From: Lentisphaeria bacterium
Lineage (GTDB): Bacteria; Verrucomicrobiota; Lentisphaeria; Victivallales; Victivallaceae
Assembly: GCA_018265615.1 (NCBI GenBank)
Contig: JABLYX010000007.1
Span: 58,614-122,613 of the forward strand
Length of the DNA: 64,000 bases
Direction: 5' to 3'
The position numbers and the translations under genes were made by a program. Shown in pieces: positions 42,543 through 51,138 of this stretch (within the stretch, counting starts at the first letter, position 1; every line of letters starts with the position of its first letter). The notes under the pieces were generated by a model. The model worked only from the letters and a program-made list of their open reading frames with translations, did no database searches and was not told the DNA's origin.

Positions 42543-43517
42543 TTATGTATCTCCGTCGCGCCGCGCGGGCGCGATGAGTTCGCCATCCTCCCCGTCCGCG
42601 CCATCGAACATGCGCCCGAGCTTCGCGAGCGCTTCGCGGAACAGCCGGGGCGGCTCCTGAATGAAGCTCGTGACCCTGACGCCCCAGACGTCGCATTCGA
42701 AGTCGTCGTCGAAATCGCTGTAGAAGAGCTCCTGCCTCCAGCGTACGCCGCGCTCCGCCGCGAACCGCATGAACGCGCCGGTCTGGGCAAGACAGTCCGC
42801 CACGACAAGGACCGGTTTCCCCGGCGTGAGCTCGAGCCGCTCCCGCAACACGGCGAGCCTCCCCTCGAATGACGCGGGCATATGCAGCAGATCGTAGAAG
42901 CGCCCGGCCTCGCGGCACGCATCGGAAAAGCCGTCGAACCGGTAATCGACCGGCAGCGAGCGGACTTCGTTATGCAGGAAATAGACGCGGCATCCCGGCA
43001 GCAAAGCCAGCCGCTCCTTCGTGATCGCGTAATACGCGCCGCGGTGATCGGTCGAAACGTAAGCGTTCCCGGGGCGGACGCGGTTGACCAGCACCTGCGG
43101 AACCTGTTTTCCCACCGCGTCGATGACCGGAAAAAGCTCTTTCTCAGGACGCACCCACAAAAGGCCGTCAAACTCGAAAAGCCGCCGCCATGACGATTTT
43201 TCGCGCAGCTCCGAAGCGGCGACCGGCGTCAGCTCGAACGGAGCCCCGGCGCACTCCTCCGCATCGGTGGAGCCGATCACCGCGATCCGGCGGCGCGCCT
43301 CGCCGGTCCCGTTCACGAATGTTCCGGAGCCGTGCTTCCCGACCAGCACCCGCTCCCGGATCAGCTCCTGAATCGCCCGGTCCAGCGTGGCGCGCGCCAC
43401 ACCGAACTCCCGCATCAGTTCCAGCCGCGGAGGCAGCGCCGAATCGGGCGGATACACTCCCGCCCTCACCCGCCGCGCCAATTCCCGCGCAATTTCACGA
43501 AATGGCTGCTGCCGCAT
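42543..43517 (-). CDS. GntR-type HTH regulator with LacI-like sensor (AraR/GntR-LacI fusion)
   Basis: 324 residues from ATG 43517 (QQPFREIARELARRVRAGVYPPDSALPPRLELMREFGVARATLDRAIQELIRERVLVGKHGSGTFV), a complete GntR winged helix. The remaining ~250 residues are a periplasmic-binding-like domain (FDGLLWVRPEKELFPVIDAVGKQVPQVLVNRVRPGNAYVSTDHRGAYYA). This fusion is known from AraR. 21 nt upstream of the dehydrogenase-nagBA operon on the same strand, so probably its regulator. Confidence 0.88.
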   Translation of the reverse strand: MRQQPFREIARELARRVRAGVYPPDSALPPRLELMREFGVARATLDRAIQELIRERVLVGKHGSGTFVNGTGEARRRIAVIGSTDAEECAGAPFELTPVAASELREKSSWRRLFEFDGLLWVRPEKELFPVIDAVGKQVPQVLVNRVRPGNAYVSTDHRGAYYAITKERLALLPGCRVYFLHNEVRSLPVDYRFDGFSDACREAGRFYDLLHMPASFEGRLAVLRERLELTPGKPVLVVADCLAQTGAFMRFAAERGVRWRQELFYSDFDDDFECDVWGVRVTSFIQEPPRLFREALAKLGRMFDGADGEDGELIAPARRDGDT

Positions 43518-43614
43518 ATGTGTGCCCCCTGAATAAACTATGTCTTTTCTATTAATTATAATTTGCCTAGTCAACTTTTGCAAGCCGGAATCCGGAAAAA
43601 AATTCAAAAAAATC

Positions 43615-44451
43615 CTATCTGTTCCGTTTGCGGAACTCGCCCGGAGTCAGGCCGTAGCGGGCCCGGAAGAGGCGGATGAAGTAGGCTGGATAGGCAAAGC
43701 CGCAACGGCGCGAGATCTCTTCGACGGAAAGTTCGTCGCACAGAAGCTTCACGGCATAGTCGAGGCGGAGCGCATTCAGATACTCCCGTATTCCCGTCCC
43801 TGTGCGGGCGCGCACGAGGCGCGACAGCTTCGCCGGGCGGACCCCGATCCCGGCGGCGATGTCGTCGCGCGCGATATCGTGGAAGAAGCGCATCCCGAGC
43901 CACTCGTCGAACCGGCTCCAGATCCGGTCCTCCTCCGAAAAGAGCCGGTCGTCCTCCGCTTCGAGCTGTTCGGCCGTCATCGAGAGCAGCGCCCGGAACG
44001 CGTTCCCGGCGGCGCGGGAGCCCGGATCCATATGCGCAAGCATCGCAGCCGCCTCCCGGAGCGCGGCGGAGGGCGGATGCAGCGTGTGGAAATAGACATC
44101 CGGTCCGTTGCGCGGGGAGCCGGAACGTTGCGCAATGTAGATGCAGCGGATGAATTCCTCGTGGAAAACCGCCGAGATCATGCAGTGCGGACGCTCGAAA
44201 TGCTCGTCCAGCCATGCGCCGGGACGGCAGAAAACCGCATCGCCCGGAGCGAGTTCCGCCTCAAGCAGCTGTCCCGCGCTCCCGAAGGTCACGCGCTTCA
44301 CCTGCGCGACGGGCATGATGAAACGGGCGCACGGGTGCAGGAACACGCCGGATTCCGGCAGCGGGCGGCACTCCGCAAAAAGCACCCGCCCGGTCGCCAG
44401 CGCCTCGGCCCGCCGCACATATCCGGTCATCTCCCGACGGCTCGAATGCAT
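43615..44451 (-). CDS. AraC-family regulator with cupin-like sensor
   Basis: 278 residues. The N-terminal ~140 residues look like a small jelly-roll sensor (VFLHPCARFIMPVAQVKRVTFGSAGQLLEAELAPGDAVFCRPGAWLDEHF). The C-terminus is the double HTH: DDIAAGIGVRPAKLSRLVRARTGTGIREYLNALRLDYAVKLLCDELSVEEISRRCGFAYPAYFIRLFRARYGLTPGEFRKRNR. Probably controls a sugar gene nearby, target unknown. The 97-bp gap to the GntR-type gene downstream is AT-rich and holds that gene's start region. Confidence 0.9.
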   Translation of the reverse strand: MHSSRREMTGYVRRAEALATGRVLFAECRPLPESGVFLHPCARFIMPVAQVKRVTFGSAGQLLEAELAPGDAVFCRPGAWLDEHFERPHCMISAVFHEEFIRCIYIAQRSGSPRNGPDVYFHTLHPPSAALREAAAMLAHMDPGSRAAGNAFRALLSMTAEQLEAEDDRLFSEEDRIWSRFDEWLGMRFFHDIARDDIAAGIGVRPAKLSRLVRARTGTGIREYLNALRLDYAVKLLCDELSVEEISRRCGFAYPAYFIRLFRARYGLTPGEFRKRNR

Positions 44452-44464
44452 ATCCCCTCCGCAA

Positions 44465-45022
44465 TCAGTAGTTGCTCTTGCTCTTGATGAAAAGCACGCG
44501 GACGCGCCTGTCGCTCATATTGCGCAGCTTATGCTTGCGCGACGGCAGGATGCGCACCGCGTCGCCGGGCTGCAGCAGAAACTCCTCCTCCTCAAAGACG
44601 AGGTATGCCTCGCCTTCGAGCAGGAACGCGATCTCCTCCTCGAAGTGCTGTGAAAATCCGTGGTTCGTCTCGCGCTTCGGGCCGAGCACCATCATCAGCA
44701 GCTCAACATTCGATTTCAGCGGGCCCGGCGTCAGGTTGAAGTAGACCGCGTTCTTTTCGTTCGGATTGTGGATCCGTTCATGCTCCGCCTTCCGGCGGAT
44801 CAGCGACGCATTGTCGATCTCCTCGATAAACAGCGCGGAAAGCGGAATCCCGAGCGTCCTGCAGATTAATTTTAACACCGACAGGCTCGGATTCCCGATC
44901 CCGCGCTCAAGCTGGCTGACCAGGGCGGTGCTGATCCCGGCGACATCCGCGAACTGCCTGATCGTCAGGCTCTTCTCTTTCCGGTACTGACGAATCCGTT
45001 TCCCGATCCGGCTCTCAACCAT
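44465..45022 (-). CDS. XRE-family HTH regulator with C-terminal cupin
   Basis: 185 residues. HTH at residues ~5-62 (IGKRIRQYRKEKSLTIRQFADVAGISTALVSQLERGIGNPSLSVLKLICRTLGIPLSALF), then a cupin_2 domain ending HFEEEIAFLLEGEAYLVFEEEEFLLQPGDAVRILPSRKHKLRNMSDRRVRVLFIKS. This is the SutR/PuuR-type layout, where the cupin binds a small ligand. GGGAGGAG precedes the ATG. Divergent from leuC with 155 bp between. Target not known. Confidence 0.92.
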   Translation of the reverse strand: MVESRIGKRIRQYRKEKSLTIRQFADVAGISTALVSQLERGIGNPSLSVLKLICRTLGIPLSALFIEEIDNASLIRRKAEHERIHNPNEKNAVYFNLTPGPLKSNVELLMMVLGPKRETNHGFSQHFEEEIAFLLEGEAYLVFEEEEFLLQPGDAVRILPSRKHKLRNMSDRRVRVLFIKSKSNY

Positions 45023-45095
45023 ACCACTCCTCCCGTCGTTTTCCCTATTAATATAGCACGCTTTTTGTTTATTATATTTAAAATTTGTAAAAATA

Positions 45096-45123
45096 TTGAA
45101 TTTTCCCGGTTCGGTGGTATCTT
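45096..45123 (+). promoter_or_regulatory. Candidate promoter of leuCD
   Basis: TTGAAT, 16-nt spacer, TATCTT. A second SD-like AAGGAGG at 45127 has no matching start codon. Nothing else is seen in 45023-45177 apart from AT-rich divergent promoter sequence. Confidence 0.4.
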
Positions 45124-45177
45124 ATAAGGAGGAAATCACAACAGGAATCACCAAACCATATCCAAAGGAGCTTGAAA

Positions 45178-46467
45178 ATGGGAAAAACGTTGGCCCAGAA
45201 GATTTTCGACGCCCATACCGTCGACACGCCCGCCCCCGGCGTCCGGGTGCTGTCGCTCGACCGGGTATTCTGCCATGAGATCACGACCCCGATCGCGATC
45301 AACGACCTCGTCGCCATCGGCAAGGACCGCGTGTTCGACCCGGCCAGGATCAAGGCAGTGATCGACCATGTGACCCCGGCGAAGGATTCGAAAACCGCCG
45401 AACAGGGCAAAACGATGCGCGAATGGGCGAAACGCCAGGGAATCAGGGACTTCTTCGATATCGGCGAAAACGGCGTCTGCCACGCGATCTTCCCGGAAAA
45501 GGGCTTTGTCCGTCCCGGCTTCACGGTCATCATGGGCGACTCCCACACCTGCACGCACGGCGCGTTCGGCGCGTTCGCGGCCGGCGTCGGCACGACCGAC
45601 CTCGAAGTCGGCATCCTCAAGGGCGTCTGCACGATGCGCGAACCGGCCACGATCAAGGTCGTGCTGAACGGCAAACTGCGTGGCGGCGTCTTCGCAAAAG
45701 ACGTGATCCTCGCGGTCATCAGGCTCCTGACCGTGAACGGCGCGACCGACAAGGTCATCGAATTCGCCGGCCCCGCCGTCGACGCGATGGGGATGGATTC
45801 GCGCATGACGCTCTGCAACATGGCGATTGAAGCGGGCGGGACCTGCGGCGTCTGCTACCCGGACATGGTCACGGTCGACTTCCTCTGGCCGTTCATCCGG
45901 AACGATTTCCCGAGCAGGGAAGCGGCGCTCGCCGAGTATTCGAAGTGGCTGCCGGACGCCGACGCGGCCTATGACAAGGTCATCACGATGGATGTCTCCG
46001 AGCTCGAACCGATGGTCACCTTCGGCTACAAGCCGGACCAGGTCAAAACCGTCCGCGAGATGGAGGGGACCCCGGTCAACCAGATCTACATCGGCAGCTG
46101 CACAAACGGCCGCCTCGAAGACCTGCGCATCGCCGCCGGGATCCTGAAAGGGAAGCGGATCAGCGAAAACGTCCGTGCGATCGTCTCGCCGGCCACGCCG
46201 AAAATCTACCGCGAGGCCCTGAAGGAGGGGCTCATCGAGATTTTCATGGACGCCGGCTTCTGCGTCACGAACCCGACCTGCGGCGCCTGCCTCGGCATGA
46301 GCAACGGCGTCCTCGCGAACGGCGAATCGTGCGCGTCGACCACGAACCGCAACTTCAACGGCCGCATGGGCAAAGGCGGCATGGTCCACCTGATGAGCCC
46401 CGCGACCGCCGCCGCAACCGCGATCGCCGGAGTCATCACGAATTCGCCGCTCTTCACCGGCAAATAA
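45178..46467 (+). CDS. leuC: 3-isopropylmalate dehydratase large subunit
   Basis: 429 residues from ATG 45178, with AAAGGAG 7 nt upstream. Aconitase-family Fe-S enzyme: IMGDSHTCTHGAFGAFAAGVGTTDLE, then the cluster cysteines in YIGSCTNGRLEDLRIAAGIL and in NPTCGACLGMSNGVL. The length (~430) matches the short LeuC/HACN class with a separate small subunit rather than the ~470-residue E. coli type. Isomerises isopropylmalate in leucine synthesis; homoaconitase or citramalate-pathway use is possible in this class. Followed 14 nt later by leuD. Confidence 0.94.
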   Translation: MGKTLAQKIFDAHTVDTPAPGVRVLSLDRVFCHEITTPIAINDLVAIGKDRVFDPARIKAVIDHVTPAKDSKTAEQGKTMREWAKRQGIRDFFDIGENGVCHAIFPEKGFVRPGFTVIMGDSHTCTHGAFGAFAAGVGTTDLEVGILKGVCTMREPATIKVVLNGKLRGGVFAKDVILAVIRLLTVNGATDKVIEFAGPAVDAMGMDSRMTLCNMAIEAGGTCGVCYPDMVTVDFLWPFIRNDFPSREAALAEYSKWLPDADAAYDKVITMDVSELEPMVTFGYKPDQVKTVREMEGTPVNQIYIGSCTNGRLEDLRIAAGILKGKRISENVRAIVSPATPKIYREALKEGLIEIFMDAGFCVTNPTCGACLGMSNGVLANGESCASTTNRNFNGRMGKGGMVHLMSPATAAATAIAGVITNSPLFTGK

Positions 46468-46481
46468 GCAAGGAGCTGAAA

Positions 46482-47006
46482 ATGAAAAATTTCAACGGAA
46501 AAATCCTGTTTCTCGACCGTTCCGACATCAACACCGACGAGATCATCCCGGCCAAATACCTGACCGAGCTGACCAAGGCGGCCCTGAAGCCGTACTGCCT
46601 CGAAGACCTCTCGCTGCCCGGATTCGACCCCAAAAAGGACATCGCCGGCAAGAGCGTCATCGTGACCCGCGCGAACTTCGGCTGCGGCTCCTCCCGCGAG
46701 CACGCTCCGTGGGTCCTCGAGTGCAACGGAATCAACATCGTCATCGCCGAGAACTTCGCGCGCATCTTCCGCCAGAACATGTTCAACTGCGGACTCATGG
46801 CGATTTCGCTCGAAAAGGGAGCCATCGACGAACTCTTCACGATCTTCGCCGGAACCGACGCCTCGCTCGTCACTGACCTGGAAAGCAAAACCTTCACCGT
46901 CTCCAACGCACAGGTCAGCAAGGTGTTCCCGTTCACCATCGGGGAGTTCGACCTCGAGCTCGTCAAGGCCGGCGGCTGGGTCAACTACGCCGACAGCAAA
47001 TACTGA
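46482..47006 (+). CDS. leuD: 3-isopropylmalate dehydratase small subunit
   Basis: 174 residues from ATG 46482, with AAGGAG upstream. Swivel-domain motifs: FLDRSDINTDEIIPAKYL and VTRANFGCGSSREHAPWVLE (the GCGSSREHAP substrate-binding loop), then GINIVIAENFARIFRQNMFNCGLMAI. Pairs with LeuC to complete the active site. Ends the operon before a strong terminator. Confidence 0.95.
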   Translation: MKNFNGKILFLDRSDINTDEIIPAKYLTELTKAALKPYCLEDLSLPGFDPKKDIAGKSVIVTRANFGCGSSREHAPWVLECNGINIVIAENFARIFRQNMFNCGLMAISLEKGAIDELFTIFAGTDASLVTDLESKTFTVSNAQVSKVFPFTIGEFDLELVKAGGWVNYADSKY

Positions 47007-47023
47007 GTTCCCGCCCCGGGAAA

Positions 47024-47062
47024 CCGCCCCCGCTTCCTTTCCGGAGCGGGGGCGCGGCTTTT
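47024..47062 (+). terminator. Rho-independent terminator after leuCD
   Basis: CGCCCCCGCT pairs perfectly with AGCGGGGGCG around a 10-nt loop, followed by CGGCTTTT. Confidence 0.85.
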
Positions 47063-47101
47063 GAGCCGCACACTCCGTCCGGGTTTCGGTTCTGTTCCTG
47101 C

Positions 47102-47130
47102 TTGCATTATGCGTTTCTGAAGTGTATATT
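47102..47130 (+). promoter_or_regulatory. Sigma-70-like promoter of metXW
   Basis: TTGCAT, 17-nt spacer, TATATT. A leader of about 35 nt to the metX start leaves no room for a riboswitch. Confidence 0.7.
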
Positions 47131-47171
47131 ACATAATTTGAGCACTCTATACAGGGGAGGACTGCATCAAG

Positions 47172-48293
47172 TTGCTGATTACCGTACCATTGAATTTTCA
47201 GCTGAACGAACCGTTGCCGCTGGATTGCGGCAAAGAGCTCAAACAGGTGAACATTCGTTATGAGACCGCAGGAACACTGACTCCCGAAGCCGACAATGCG
47301 GTTCTGATTACGCATGCCCTCTCCGGGAACGCGCATGTCTGCGGACGCTATGCGCCGGAAGACCCCAAAGCCGGCTGGTGGGACGAGATGGTCGGCCCCG
47401 GCAAAGCGATCGACACAGACAGATATTTCGTCATCTGCAGCAACGTCATCGGCAGCTGCGCCGGCTCGACCGGCCCGCGCTCGATCGACCCGGATACCGG
47501 CAACCCCTACAACCTGACGTTCCCCGTCATCACGATCCGCGACATGGTCCGGGCGCAGAAGCATCTTGTCGAGCACCTCGGCATCAGGCGGCTTCTCGCG
47601 GTCATCGGCGGGTCGATGGGCGGAATGCAGGCGCTCGAATGGTCGATCAACTTTCCGGACATGGCGGACGGCATCGTGCCGATCGCGACGACTTCGCAGC
47701 TTTCTCCGCAGAGCATCGCGTTCGACTGGGTCGGCCGCGAGGCGATCAAGAACGATCCGCGCTGGAACGAAGGGAACTACTCCCCCGACCGTGTGCCGGA
47801 GGGAGGGCTCTCGACGGCGCGCATGCTCGCGCACATCACCTACCTCTCCGACGAATCGATGAGCCGGAAATTCGGGCGCGAACTGCAGGACGCCGACAGC
47901 TACAGCTTCGACTTCCAGCGCGACTTCGCGGTGGAAAGCTATCTCGAGCACCAGGGGCGGCGCTTCGTCGAGCTCTTCGACGCGAACAGCTACTTTTACA
48001 TCACGCGCGCAATGGACTACTTCGACATGGCGCGGCGCAGCGGCGGCGATCTTGCGAAGACCTTCTCCGCGGCGAAAGCGGCGTTCCTCGTCGTCTCATT
48101 TTCGAGCGACTGGCTCTTTCCGACGGCGGAGTCGCGCAAGATCGTGCACGCGCTGCTGAAGAACCGGCTGAACGTATCATTCTGTGAAATCCAGTCGGGC
48201 TACGGCCACGACGCATTCCTGCTCGAAGTGGATGCGCTCGGCCGGATGGTCCGCGATTTCCTGCGCAACCGGCAGGAGGTGCGCCGTGGCTAA
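47172..48293 (+). CDS. metX: Homoserine O-acetyltransferase
   Basis: 373 residues from a TTG start at 47172; GGGGAGG lies 11 nt upstream, and no ATG occurs in a sensible position. Alpha/beta-hydrolase with NAVLITHALSGNAHVCGRY, CSNVIGSCAGSTGP, nucleophile elbow GGSMGGMQALEW, Asp in FSSDWLFP, and His in GYGHDAFLLE. These are MetX signature motifs. Acylates homoserine in methionine synthesis; succinyl-CoA as donor cannot be excluded in this fold. Overlaps metW by 8 nt. Confidence 0.95.
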   Translation: MLITVPLNFQLNEPLPLDCGKELKQVNIRYETAGTLTPEADNAVLITHALSGNAHVCGRYAPEDPKAGWWDEMVGPGKAIDTDRYFVICSNVIGSCAGSTGPRSIDPDTGNPYNLTFPVITIRDMVRAQKHLVEHLGIRRLLAVIGGSMGGMQALEWSINFPDMADGIVPIATTSQLSPQSIAFDWVGREAIKNDPRWNEGNYSPDRVPEGGLSTARMLAHITYLSDESMSRKFGRELQDADSYSFDFQRDFAVESYLEHQGRRFVELFDANSYFYITRAMDYFDMARRSGGDLAKTFSAAKAAFLVVSFSSDWLFPTAESRKIVHALLKNRLNVSFCEIQSGYGHDAFLLEVDALGRMVRDFLRNRQEVRRG

Positions 48294-48903
48294 ACGTTAT
48301 CATTCAGAACTCAGGAACCGCCCCGACCTCGCGGTCATCGCGGAGCTGGTAGACTCCGGCCACCGCGTACTCGACCTCGGCTGCGGCGACGGCAGCTTCC
48401 TCAAGATGCTGAAAAACGAACGCGGGGCCGAAGTGCTCGGCATGGAGATCGACACGAACCTTATTGCGGAGTGTATCGCGAACGGCGTGCCGGTCGTGCA
48501 GAGCGACCTCGACGACGAGCTCGACTTCGCGGAGGACAACTCGTTCGACCTTGTGATCCTGAGCCAGACGATCCAGCAGATGCGCCGCCCGGATCAGCTT
48601 ATGCGGAAAATCGTCCGCGTCGGCAAGCTCGCGGCGGTGAGTTTCATCAACTTCGGCTACTTCTACTGCCGGATGCAGCTGGTCCTCACCGGCGCAATGC
48701 CGCGCACGAAGCAGATCCCGTATCAGTGGTACAACACGCCGAACATCCACCTCGGGACGATCAGGGATTTCCGCAGGCTGTGCAGACACCTCGGGATCAG
48801 CGTCATTCGGGAGATTCCGATCGGGCACTCGTTCCCGCTGCTGACGAAGCACTGGCCGAACCTGTTTGCGGTGGGGTGCGTGTTCCTCCTGGAAAAGAAG
48901 TGA
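48286..48903 (+). CDS. metW: MetW, methionine biosynthesis methyltransferase-fold protein
   Basis: 205 residues from a GTG start at 48286, with CAGGAGG before it and an 8-nt overlap with metX. N-terminus RYHSELRNRPDLAVIAELVDSGHRVLDLGCGDGSFLKML, then DLVILSQTIQQMRRPDQLMRKIVRVGKLAAVSFINFGYFYCR and PYQWYNTPNIHLGTIRDFRRLCRHLGI, all typical of MetW. It functions with MetX in many bacteria. Its last 101 bp are antisense to the end of the regulator at 48803. Confidence 0.95.
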   Translation: MAKRYHSELRNRPDLAVIAELVDSGHRVLDLGCGDGSFLKMLKNERGAEVLGMEIDTNLIAECIANGVPVVQSDLDDELDFAEDNSFDLVILSQTIQQMRRPDQLMRKIVRVGKLAAVSFINFGYFYCRMQLVLTGAMPRTKQIPYQWYNTPNIHLGTIRDFRRLCRHLGISVIREIPIGHSFPLLTKHWPNLFAVGCVFLLEKK

Positions 48904-49684
48904 CGCACCCGCGCCGGAACTCATCCGGCGTCATGCCGAAACGCCGCCGGAAACAGCGGTGCAGGTAGTTCGCACTGCGGAACCCCGCCATGCGCGCCGC
49001 CGCTTCGACGGAGAGTTGCGAACGCGAAAGGATCTGTTTCGCACATTCGAGCCGGTATTCGCCGAGCAGGGCCGGAAAGCTCTTCCCGAGTTCCTGCCGC
49101 AGCAGATGGCTCGTGCGGGATTCACTGACGCCGAGCTCCTCCGCGAGTCCAGCAAGCGTGCAGTCCGGATCTCGGAAGTTGTGGATGAACCAGCAGCGGA
49201 TGCGGTCGCTGCGCCGGGTCTGCGGCGCCATGTCCGGCAGTTCCTCAAGCCGCAGCCGGATATGGTCCGCGAAGAGCCCGCCCCAGAACAGCAGCGGCTC
49301 CGGCGCTTCGTCGAGCGGCAATCCGGTCCCCTTCCGGCGCGGCTCCGTTCCGGGCGGAGGCGCGAAGACCCCGGCGAACATCACGGCGGCGGGGCGGCCG
49401 AACTTCAGAATCGGAAAAACCGCCTCGCGGAACCCCGCATGGCACACCTTCCAGAACGGCCGCCCCTCCATGATCCGGCGCCCGACCTCGTTCACGTCAC
49501 ACGCACAGCACGCCGCATAGGCGGAGGCGCCGGAGGAGCGGATCTTTTCGCAGAGCGGATTTTCGTGATGGTGCGCGATGCGCCCCGGTGCGGCGAGCGT
49601 GCTTAGCTCTCCGAGCAGATCATGGAACGCGAGCGAACAATTCATCTCCTCCTCGAAAAGCCCGATCTCCCGGATAAACTCCAT
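48803..49684 (-). CDS. AraC-family regulator with PocR-type sensor domain
   Basis: 293 residues from ATG 49684 (GAAGGAGAT upstream). N-terminal half is PocR-like: LCEKIRSSGASAYAACCACDVNEVGRRIMEGRPFWKVCHAGFREAVFPILKFGRPAAVMFAGVF, with the cysteines and CHAG of that ligand domain. The AraC DNA-binding domain follows, with normal end YLHRCFRRRFGMTPDEFRRG. A 34-residue low-complexity tail (rich in S, T, G and P) then continues antisense over the end of metW until a stop at 48803. Divergent from the FAD-oxidoreductase/pseudopilin/glycosidase operon, its probable target. Confidence 0.88.
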   Translation of the reverse strand: MEFIREIGLFEEEMNCSLAFHDLLGELSTLAAPGRIAHHHENPLCEKIRSSGASAYAACCACDVNEVGRRIMEGRPFWKVCHAGFREAVFPILKFGRPAAVMFAGVFAPPPGTEPRRKGTGLPLDEAPEPLLFWGGLFADHIRLRLEELPDMAPQTRRSDRIRCWFIHNFRDPDCTLAGLAEELGVSESRTSHLLRQELGKSFPALLGEYRLECAKQILSRSQLSVEAAARMAGFRSANYLHRCFRRRFGMTPDEFRRGCVTSFPGGTRTPPQTGSASASSAAGTSARSESPE

Positions 49685-49733
49685 CTTATCTCCTTCATTG
49701 TGGATATTGATACAATAACAGCAGAAATGGAAA

Positions 49734-49762
49734 TTGTCAAATCCCCTTTTTCCGTGTATAAT
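49734..49762 (+). promoter_or_regulatory. Sigma-70-like promoter of the FAD-oxidoreductase operon
   Basis: TTGTCA, 17-nt spacer, TATAAT, 34 nt before the start codon. Upstream, an ATTGT-N10-ACAAT inverted repeat near 49698-49717 lies between the divergent genes and could bind the regulator. Confidence 0.72.
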
Positions 49763-49795
49763 TAACAGTGAAACAGCAAAAAGGGTGATGGAACA

Positions 49796-51121
49796 ATGAA
49801 AATGGTACGCCTTGAAAATGAGATCCCGGTCCGGTACGCCGCCGACGTCTGCGTGACCGGGGCCGGTCCGGCCGGAATCGCCGCCGCCGTGACCGCCGCG
49901 CGAAGCGGCGCGCACGTGCTGCTGCTCGATGCACATACGATGCCGGGCGGCATGAGCACCGCGGCGCGCGTCCCGGTCCTGATGTCGTATACGGACGGCA
50001 TACACTTCCTGCCGGGAGGTTTCGGGCGCGAAGTCATTGACCGGATCTCCGCGGCCTCGCGCGACCGCGGCTTCGAAAATTCCGGCGCGCTGCTGAACGC
50101 CGAGCAGCTGAAGCTGATTTACGAGGATCTGCTGACGGAATCCGGCGTCGAACTCCTTTATTATTCGCGCCTTGCGGCGGTCGTTGCCTCCGGCGGAGCA
50201 ATCGCCCGGACGGTGTTCGCCTCGCAGAGCGGGCTCTTCGCGGTCGAAGCGAAGGTGTTCATCGACGGAACCGGCGACGGAACACTCGCGGCGTGGGCCG
50301 GGGCGCCGTTCGAGATGGCCGGCTCCGACGAGGTCATGCCCTCCACGCTCTGCTCGCTCTGGGCGGGGTTCGACTGGGAGGCCTACCGGGCAGGCGGCGC
50401 ATTCAGCCACAATGACGAAAAAATGCCGGAGCTGCTTGAGGCCGCGTTCCGCGACGGAACGCTCCCGGAGGAGGATTTCCACCATACCGGGCTCTTCCGG
50501 GTGTCGGCCCGCACGGCCGCCGCGAATATCTCGCACGTGTTCGGCGTGGACGGGACCGACGAGCGCTCCCTGACGCGCGGACTCGTCGAAAGCCGCCGGC
50601 TGCTGCGGAGATACGAAGCGTTCTACCGCAGCCGGATCGCGGGCTTCGCGAATGCGGAGATCGTCGACTCCGGGTCGCTGCTCGGAGTCCGCGAATCGCG
50701 CCGGATCACGGGGGATTACACGCTTGTCCGCAGGGATTTCCTCGCCCGCCGCGACTTTCCGGACGAGATCGGCCGCTACAACTTCCCGGCGGACATCCAC
50801 CCCGCGCACCCGAACCGCGCCGAACTTGAAGCCCATAAGAAGCTGTTCCGCGACAGCGGCTGCAAACACGGCGAAAGCTACGGCATCCCATACCGCATCC
50901 TGCTGCCGCGGAACGTCTCGAACCTGCTGACCTGCGGGCGCTGCGTCAGCACGGACCGGTATGTGCACGCGTCGCTGCGGGTCATCCCGGGCTGCTGGAT
51001 CACGGGACAGGCGGCCGGAATGGCGGCCGCGATGGCGGCCGGACACAACACCGGGCCGCGCGAAATCGACGTGGAACAGCTTCGGAGCAGTCTCAGGGCC
51101 GTCGGCGGATATTTTCACTAA
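49796..51121 (+). CDS. FAD-dependent oxidoreductase (FAD_oxidored family)
   Basis: 441 residues. Dinucleotide-binding start ADVCVTGAGPAGIAAAVTAARSGAHVLLLDAHTMPGGMS, then AKVFIDGTGDGTLAAWAGAPFE, and a C-terminal FAD part GIPYRILLPRNVSNLLTCGRCVSTDRYVHASLRVIPGCWITGQAAGMAAAMA. This is the family often found beside glycoside hydrolase genes in Planctomycetes and Lentisphaerota, with unassigned substrates. No signal peptide. Leads the operon with a pseudopilin and a secreted glycosidase; oxidation of a sugar is possible, not shown. Confidence 0.88.
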   Translation: MKMVRLENEIPVRYAADVCVTGAGPAGIAAAVTAARSGAHVLLLDAHTMPGGMSTAARVPVLMSYTDGIHFLPGGFGREVIDRISAASRDRGFENSGALLNAEQLKLIYEDLLTESGVELLYYSRLAAVVASGGAIARTVFASQSGLFAVEAKVFIDGTGDGTLAAWAGAPFEMAGSDEVMPSTLCSLWAGFDWEAYRAGGAFSHNDEKMPELLEAAFRDGTLPEEDFHHTGLFRVSARTAAANISHVFGVDGTDERSLTRGLVESRRLLRRYEAFYRSRIAGFANAEIVDSGSLLGVRESRRITGDYTLVRRDFLARRDFPDEIGRYNFPADIHPAHPNRAELEAHKKLFRDSGCKHGESYGIPYRILLPRNVSNLLTCGRCVSTDRYVHASLRVIPGCWITGQAAGMAAAMAAGHNTGPREIDVEQLRSSLRAVGGYFH

Positions 51122-51138
51122 CCAAAGGAAAAGGAACC

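Noticed and set aside
43524..43540. TTATTCAGGG before the GntR-type gene as a third copy of the dispersed repeat
   Set aside because: Only about 10 nt match and they contain the ribosome binding site; probably chance.
45096..45278. Short frame before leuC as an attenuator leader peptide
   Set aside because: No leucine run, no start codon after the first SD-like sequence, and it overlaps leuC in another frame.
47007..47171. SAM-type riboswitch before metX
   Set aside because: A leuCD terminator and a good promoter occupy the region, leaving only about 35 nt of leader.
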